Of a stretch of 23,813 nt of DNA, positions 20,566-23,813 are shown piece by piece. Position 1 is the first letter of the stretch. Every line of letters starts with the position of its first letter. The notes under the pieces were generated by a model, which ran no database searches, was not told the DNA's origin, and saw nothing but the letters and a program-made list of their open reading frames with translations. A program made the translations under genes and the position numbers. Source of the DNA: a virus. The DNA lies in IMG/VR virus record IMGVR_UViG_3300019487_000095, positions 1 through 23,813 of that record; one strand, given 5' to 3'.

Positions 20566-21591
20566 ATGGCGCATAACATCAGTGAGCGAAACGGCAAGGC
20601 ACAAATGGCGTACACGGGCGAACAGCCGTGGCACGGTCTCGGCACGCGCGTCGACGGTCTGCAGACGGCCGAATCGATTCTCGTCGCAGCCGGGCTCGAT
20701 TGGACGGTCAGCACGCGGCCGATGTTCCACGGTACGGTCCCCAACAGGCTGCAGGACGTTCCCGATCACGTCGCGATCGTCCGAGACGGTGACGACACTG
20801 TGTTCGGCGTCGCGTCCAAGCGCTACCAAATCGTTCAAAACGCGCAAGTCGGTGATCTCGGGCAAGCTCTGATGAACGAGGGGGCATGCTTCGAAGTGGC
20901 TGGCGCGCTCGGCAACGGGAGCAAGCTTTGGCTTCTCGCCAAACTCCCCGGAGAGTTCGAAGTCATCAAAGGCGATATGGTCAAACCGTACTTCCTACTC
21001 GCCTGGGGCCATGACGGCAAGCACGGAATCGCCGGCAAGCTGACTCCGGTCCGTGTCGTGTGCCAGAACACGCTGGCAGCGGCAGGGTTCGGCAAGGGGA
21101 AATGGTCGCGGTCGGCGGATATCTACATCCGCCACTACGGCAACCCAACCGTGAATCTCAGTAGCGCCCGGGAAGCTCTCGGACTGGTCATGACGCAAGC
21201 CGAGCGGACGCGCGACGCTTACCAGGCGATGGCGCAGTACCGAATCACGTCTGGACACGTCGCGGAGTACATCCACAACGTGTTCCCCGAACCTGAAGTG
21301 CCCACCGGCACGTCGGACTTGACGGCCATCGAGGCCGCCCTCATGCGGTACGAGAAGTGGGAAACTCTCACCGACGAGGTAATCGGACTGGCGAACCACG
21401 GTCGCGGTGCTGACATGGCGCGCGGCACGCTCTGGGGCGCCTACAATGCCGTCACAGAGTACGTGGATCACGTCTATCCGGTGCTGAGCACCGGCAAGGT
21501 GTCTGCGGCACGGCAAGAGTCGGCGCTGTTCGGCACCTACGCGGAAGTCAAGACGCGTGCGCTAGACACGGCGCTCGCGATGGTCGGCTAG
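20566..21591 (+). CDS. DUF932 phage/plasmid-like protein
   Basis: A 341-aa protein of the DUF932 family (phage/plasmid-like, TIGR03299 type). It starts MAHNISERNGKAQMAYTGE, and the diagnostic PWHGLGTRV follows at residues 21-29. Further family segments are VFGVASKRYQIVQN, ACFEVAGALGNGSKLWLLAKLP, LTPVRVVCQNTLAAA and a C-terminal NHGRGADMARGTLWGAYNAVTEYVDH. The biochemical role is unknown; members are common on phages and plasmids. Full length is normal for the family. An AGGAAGG lies nine bases before ATG 20566. Confidence 0.9.
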   Translation: MAHNISERNGKAQMAYTGEQPWHGLGTRVDGLQTAESILVAAGLDWTVSTRPMFHGTVPNRLQDVPDHVAIVRDGDDTVFGVASKRYQIVQNAQVGDLGQALMNEGACFEVAGALGNGSKLWLLAKLPGEFEVIKGDMVKPYFLLAWGHDGKHGIAGKLTPVRVVCQNTLAAAGFGKGKWSRSADIYIRHYGNPTVNLSSAREALGLVMTQAERTRDAYQAMAQYRITSGHVAEYIHNVFPEPEVPTGTSDLTAIEAALMRYEKWETLTDEVIGLANHGRGADMARGTLWGAYNAVTEYVDHVYPVLSTGKVSAARQESALFGTYAEVKTRALDTALAMVG

Positions 21592-21620
21592 GCTGCAGGC
21601 TAGCGGCCAACGCAGAGAGG

Positions 21621-21696
21621 CACGGCGAGGATATTCCGGGCAGAGGATCCGGTCCCCTCGCCGTGTTAATGCGGAGGCCCGGTCTCAATCCCGGGC
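21621..21696 (+). promoter_or_regulatory. Two-hairpin leader, copy 3
   Basis: Hairpin 1 is CACGGCGAGG (21621-21630) paired with CCTCGCCGTG (21656-21665), enclosing 25 nt that hold a small CCGG/CCGG helix. An 11-nt spacer beginning TTAA follows. Hairpin 2 is GCCCGG/CCGGGC (21677-21696) around TCTCAATC. Then AAGAGGGGGTGA leads to the 43-aa ORF. Stem sequence, loop length and spacer length of the second half are identical to copy 2, although hairpin 1 is unrelated in sequence. Confidence 0.75.
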
Positions 21697-21719
21697 AAGA
21701 GGGGGTGACGGTGGGTGAC

Positions 21720-21851
21720 ATGCGCGGGAGAGATGCTGATCAGATCAATCGGTATCGGGGCAGCGTGGATCGCGCTCGTGCTGATGACGTTGATGATCCG
21801 AGCGCGTTCAGTGAAGTGAACCCGTGGCAGGATGAGGGAGGCGAGGCGTGA
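21720..21851 (+). CDS. Small acidic protein (43 aa)
   Basis: A 43-aa hydrophilic ORF starting MRGRDADQINRYRGSVDRAR and ending with an acidic segment (DDPSAFSEVNPWQDEGGEA). It may start instead at in-frame GTG 21705 or 21711, which lie closer to the AAGAGGGGG sequence; ATG 21720 has GGTGGGTGA. Its stop overlaps the next GTG (GTGA). It is the first ORF after leader copy 3. Unknown function. Confidence 0.6.
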   Translation: MRGRDADQINRYRGSVDRARADDVDDPSAFSEVNPWQDEGGEA

Positions 21852-22369
21852 TTTTCGCAAAAGATCAGAACGGTAACCCTGACATGGTAGCGGAGGCAAT
21901 CCAGGCGTTCGATTCGGACATCAAGATGATGACCGAACGCGCCAAGCGCGGACGCAGGGGTCGTGCGGTCATCGCGCGCGTGCTGCGCGCCATCAAGGCG
22001 CTTCCGAGCGCGAGTCACATCGACAGTGTCTACACGTTTGTCCCATGGACCGGTGACAACGGCGAGGTTCGGCTCGGGCTAAAGTCCGATCAGCGGAATA
22101 GTCGAATCCTCCGGGAAATCGTGGGCAAGCTTGGAGTCAGGATCACGAAAGACCAGGGGTACGGTGCCACGTTGAACGCGGAGTTCAACGTCGACAGTGT
22201 GTTGTTCATCATCACCGGCTACAAGCCGGACACATGCCGCGTGGTGACAGAGACCGTCGAGACCGAAATCAACACGGCCAATGGGATCATCGAGCGCGAT
22301 GGTCGTTACTACCGGTCGGAGACGCGCTCGAAGGTCGTCTGTGAAGGTGCCGCCGACGGCGACTCCTAG
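21848..22369 (+). CDS. Unidentified phage protein (173 aa)
   Basis: A 173-aa soluble alpha/beta-type protein, not recognised. Visible are a basic helical region (MMTERAKRGRRGRAVIARVLRA, about residues 27-48), a central part with FVPWTGDNGEVRLGL and RNSRILREIVGKLGVRITK, and a C-terminal strand region (DSVLFIITGYKPDTCRVV, TETVETEIN). GTG 21848 overlaps the stop of the 43-aa ORF; a GAGGCGAGG stretch lies upstream. No signal peptide or membrane segment is seen. Confidence 0.75.
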   Translation: MIFAKDQNGNPDMVAEAIQAFDSDIKMMTERAKRGRRGRAVIARVLRAIKALPSASHIDSVYTFVPWTGDNGEVRLGLKSDQRNSRILREIVGKLGVRITKDQGYGATLNAEFNVDSVLFIITGYKPDTCRVVTETVETEINTANGIIERDGRYYRSETRSKVVCEGAADGDS

Positions 22370-22378
22370 CATGAGCCA

Positions 22379-22440
22379 CGGCAAGGCGTAGGACAGCGCC
22401 TTGCCGGTAAATGCGCAAGTCCGGGTGGCAAGTCCCGGGC
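22379..22440 (+). promoter_or_regulatory. Two-hairpin leader, copy 4
   Basis: Hairpin 1 is CGGCAAGGCG/CGCCTTGCCG (22379-22406, 8-nt loop). A 12-nt spacer beginning GTAA follows. Hairpin 2 is GTCCGGG/CCCGGGC (22419-22440; 7 pairs including one G-U) around the 8-nt loop TGGCAAGT. AAGAGAGGGGG and ATG 22456 follow. Relative to copies 2 and 3, the stem bases differ on both sides while pairing is kept, which looks like compensatory change. The 3' flank CCGGGCAAGAG is shared with copy 3. Confidence 0.75.
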
Positions 22441-22455
22441 AAGAGAGGGGGTAAC

Positions 22456-22572
22456 ATGCGTGCCATTGTGTGGGCACTGCAAGTGTTCTACATCATCGCG
22501 TGCGGGGCGACCATCTTCTTTGGTACCGCTCTGGCGATCCTGGATCCGTTGTTTCCAGGGTTGTTCCCATGA
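22456..22572 (+). CDS. Small membrane protein (38 aa)
   Basis: A 38-aa ORF starting MRAIVWALQVFYIIACGATI, with one hydrophobic helix (about residues 4-28) and a short Pro/Phe-rich tail. GAGGGGG lies 4-5 bases upstream and its stop overlaps the next ATG (ATGA). It is the first ORF after leader copy 4, as the other membrane mini-ORF is after copy 1. Unknown function. Confidence 0.65.
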   Translation: MRAIVWALQVFYIIACGATIFFGTALAILDPLFPGLFP

Positions 22573-22745
22573 GCCGCGGCATCAGCCGTCCCTGTGAGAA
22601 CTGCAGCGAGGTTCGCCGGTGCGTCCTGACGCGGGTCGAAGTCCCCGGCATCGCGGCCGCTGACGAGGGACAGACCGGGCAGCGCGTCCATGTCGCAGAG
22701 TATCTCTGCGCGACGTGTCGGCGCGCGTTGGGGTACGCATCCTGA
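22569..22745 (+). CDS. Small zinc-ribbon-like protein
   Basis: A 58-aa protein with two CxxC knuckles: C9-E-N-C12 and C47-A-T-C50, plus C18. This spacing is typical of a zinc ribbon that binds nucleic acid or a protein partner. ATG 22569 is chosen over an upstream in-frame GTG because it overlaps the stop of the 38-aa gene in an ATGA junction. Target unknown. Confidence 0.7.
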   Translation: MSRGISRPCENCSEVRRCVLTRVEVPGIAAADEGQTGQRVHVAEYLCATCRRALGYAS

Positions 22746-22782
22746 TCGGCCCAGGGGAGCGTAGCGTGGCGCTAGCGAGCGC

Positions 22783-22956
22783 ATGCCGGGTACGTGGGTT
22801 GCGGCCTGCGATGCCGGAGGCGAGGAAGGTCGCTTCTACGCTCCCCCAGGCCCGCCGCGGGCGACGTCCCTCGACGCTCCCTGGGTCGGGGTCGTCAACC
22901 AGCCGCGCGCGCGCGTTGAACCGCAGAGCGTAAACCGCAGAGAAAGGACGGGATAG
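22783..22956 (+). CDS. Hypothetical small protein (57 aa)
   Basis: A 57-aa ORF starting MPGTWVAACDAGGEEGRFYA, then a Pro/Arg-rich second half (APPGPPRATSLDAPWVGVVNQ). Its TAG abuts the ATG of the GP88-like gene (TAGATG), and the codons look more protein-like than the other two frames of this 211-bp gap. The ribosome site is poor. It is plausible but unproven; if it is not a gene, the gap 22746-22956 is non-coding. Confidence 0.45.
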   Translation: MPGTWVAACDAGGEEGRFYAPPGPPRATSLDAPWVGVVNQPRARVEPQSVNRRERTG

Positions 22957-23607
22957 ATGAAAATCGCGGAGGCTAACGCTATCACCGGAGGTCTCAGCAA
23001 CCCCTCGAAGATGCCCGGGTACGCATTCGGGTTCAGTGCGACGAAGTGCATCACGGGCTCGAAGCTTCGTGCTGTTGCCGGGTCCGTGTGCTCGGACTGC
23101 TACGCTTGCAAGGAATGTTACGTCTTTACCAGCGTCAAGCATGCTCACCAGGTTCGCTTCGAGAACCTGACACGCGCGATCGTGGACGTCGAGTACCGGG
23201 AGACGTGGGTCGATGCTATGGTCCGGCTGATCGCCCGCCGTCCCTGGTTCCGGTGGCATGACAGCGGCGACCTACAGAGCGTTGACCATCTGGTGCTGAT
23301 CGCCGAGGTGTGCAAGCGTACGCCAGATGTCCGGCATTGGCTGCCCACACGCGAGTATCGGATGGTGGCTGAGTACCTGGCCACGTTCGTCAAGCCTGAG
23401 AACCTGGTAATCCGCGTCTCGGCGCACATGGTGGGCGATCACCGTCCTGCCGCAGCGTTTGCCCAGAAACACGGGGTCGTCGCGAGTGGTGTCAGTGAGA
23501 GCGAGGCGGGCAAGACGTGCCCCGCGCGCGATCAGGGGAATGAGTGCGGCGAGTGTCGGGCATGCTGGGATCCTAACGTGCCTCTGGTAATCTACCCACT
23601 ACACTGA
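22957..23607 (+). CDS. GP88-like cysteine-rich phage protein
   Basis: A 216-aa protein matching the mycobacteriophage 'gene product 88' family as I remember it: NPSKMPGYAF (15-24), a Cys cluster C45-x2-C48-x2-C51-x2-C54, FRWHDSGDLQS (98-108), HWLPTREYR (127-135), LVIRVSAHM (150-158), then C188-P-A and C197-x2-C200-x2-C203-W. With nine cysteines in two clusters, a bound metal or iron-sulfur cluster is likely. The biochemical activity is not established to my knowledge. ATG 22957 follows AAAGGACGGGATAG. It is a full-length member. Confidence 0.85.
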   Translation: MKIAEANAITGGLSNPSKMPGYAFGFSATKCITGSKLRAVAGSVCSDCYACKECYVFTSVKHAHQVRFENLTRAIVDVEYRETWVDAMVRLIARRPWFRWHDSGDLQSVDHLVLIAEVCKRTPDVRHWLPTREYRMVAEYLATFVKPENLVIRVSAHMVGDHRPAAAFAQKHGVVASGVSESEAGKTCPARDQGNECGECRACWDPNVPLVIYPLH

Positions 23608-23619
23608 GCAGAGGAGAAG

Positions 23620-23813
23620 ATGACCAACTTCACTACGCTCGCCACCATCGCGCTCGCCGTCGTCTTGACGACGGGCGCCGTGATGTACCACCGCAGAGAG
23701 GTATCCGCTGCCCGAACGGATGAGTGGCGGCAAATGTGCTCGGCGCTCAAGTGGGCGCCGTCGTTCTGCCGCGTGAAGTGCACTCCGGACCCAGACGTCC
23801 CGGCGGGGACGTG
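23620..23813 (+). CDS. Small membrane-anchored protein, cut by window edge
   Basis: Sixty-four codons are visible. The start is MTNFTTLATIALAVVLTTGAV, an N-terminal hydrophobic helix (about residues 6-22). A soluble part with HRREVSAARTDEWRQMC, FCRVKC and TPDPDVP follows and holds three cysteines. GAGGAG sits three bases before ATG 23620, and the gene starts 12 bases after the GP88-like stop. The frame is open to the edge. Function unknown. Confidence 0.7.
   Translation, partial: MTNFTTLATIALAVVLTTGAVMYHRREVSAARTDEWRQMCSALKWAPSFCRVKCTPDPDVPAGT

Noticed and set aside
20475-20865. Minus-strand frames opposite the DUF932 gene start
   Set aside because: Antisense to a confident family member; no supporting signals.
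21671-21700. Resemblance of the second leader hairpin to a tRNA T-arm
   Set aside because: No acceptor, D or anticodon arms can be formed around it; the similarity is limited to a G/C stem and a short loop.

Overview
The window is part of the genome of a GC-rich, tailed, podovirus-type bacteriophage. It carries a complete leftward (minus-strand) virion-assembly module: large terminase, T7/BPP-1-type head-to-tail connector (portal), Bbp19-like small protein, scaffold, major capsid protein, and both T7 gp11-like and gp12-like tail tube/nozzle proteins. Start sites mostly follow GGAGG-type Shine-Dalgarno sequences, and many genes overlap through ATGA, TGATG, TAATG or GTGA junctions. I see no tRNA, rRNA, CRISPR array, insertion sequence, integrase, polymerase or obvious lysis gene. 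The host cannot be named from the sequence. GP88-like and DUF932 proteins are common in phages of GC-rich bacteria, but that is not diagnostic.

Region 1 (1-13.2 kb, minus strand, read right to left): an 816-aa spike-like protein, terminase, a 53-aa protein, portal, Bbp19-like protein, scaffold, capsid, two unassigned small virion-type proteins, gp11-like and gp12-like tail proteins, and the start of one more gene cut by the window edge. Region 2 (12.8-17.9 kb, minus strand): a compact run of beta-rich, adhesin-type or fibre-type proteins lying upstream of the terminase. It includes a LamG-like lectin, a decapeptide-repeat fibre protein, jelly-roll-like proteins, small coupled proteins, and a first gene with a Sec-type signal peptide.

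Region 3 (17.9-19.9 kb): a control region. An A/T-rich palindrome array (17954-18054) is flanked by two outward-facing copies of a 14-bp sequence, CTGAGGTGTCTAAT. Next come small opposed ORFs, a G-quadruplex-type tract, a possible small terminase and a MerR/excisionase-type HTH protein with a long out-of-frame overlap, and a 389-bp non-coding stretch with a candidate promoter.

Region 4 (19.8-23.8 kb, plus strand): rightward accessory genes arranged as four repeated modules. Each module has a tandem two-hairpin leader, then a very short first ORF (40, 48, 43 and 38 aa), then a longer gene: a Cys-rich 99-aa protein, a DUF932 protein, a 173-aa unknown, and a zinc-ribbon protein followed by a GP88-like protein. 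The second hairpin of three leaders has a 6-7 bp G/C stem around an 8-nt loop containing CAA. Its stem is identical in two copies and different but still paired in the third. This repeated leader plus mini-ORF arrangement is the most unusual thing in the window and the best candidate for an undescribed regulatory system.
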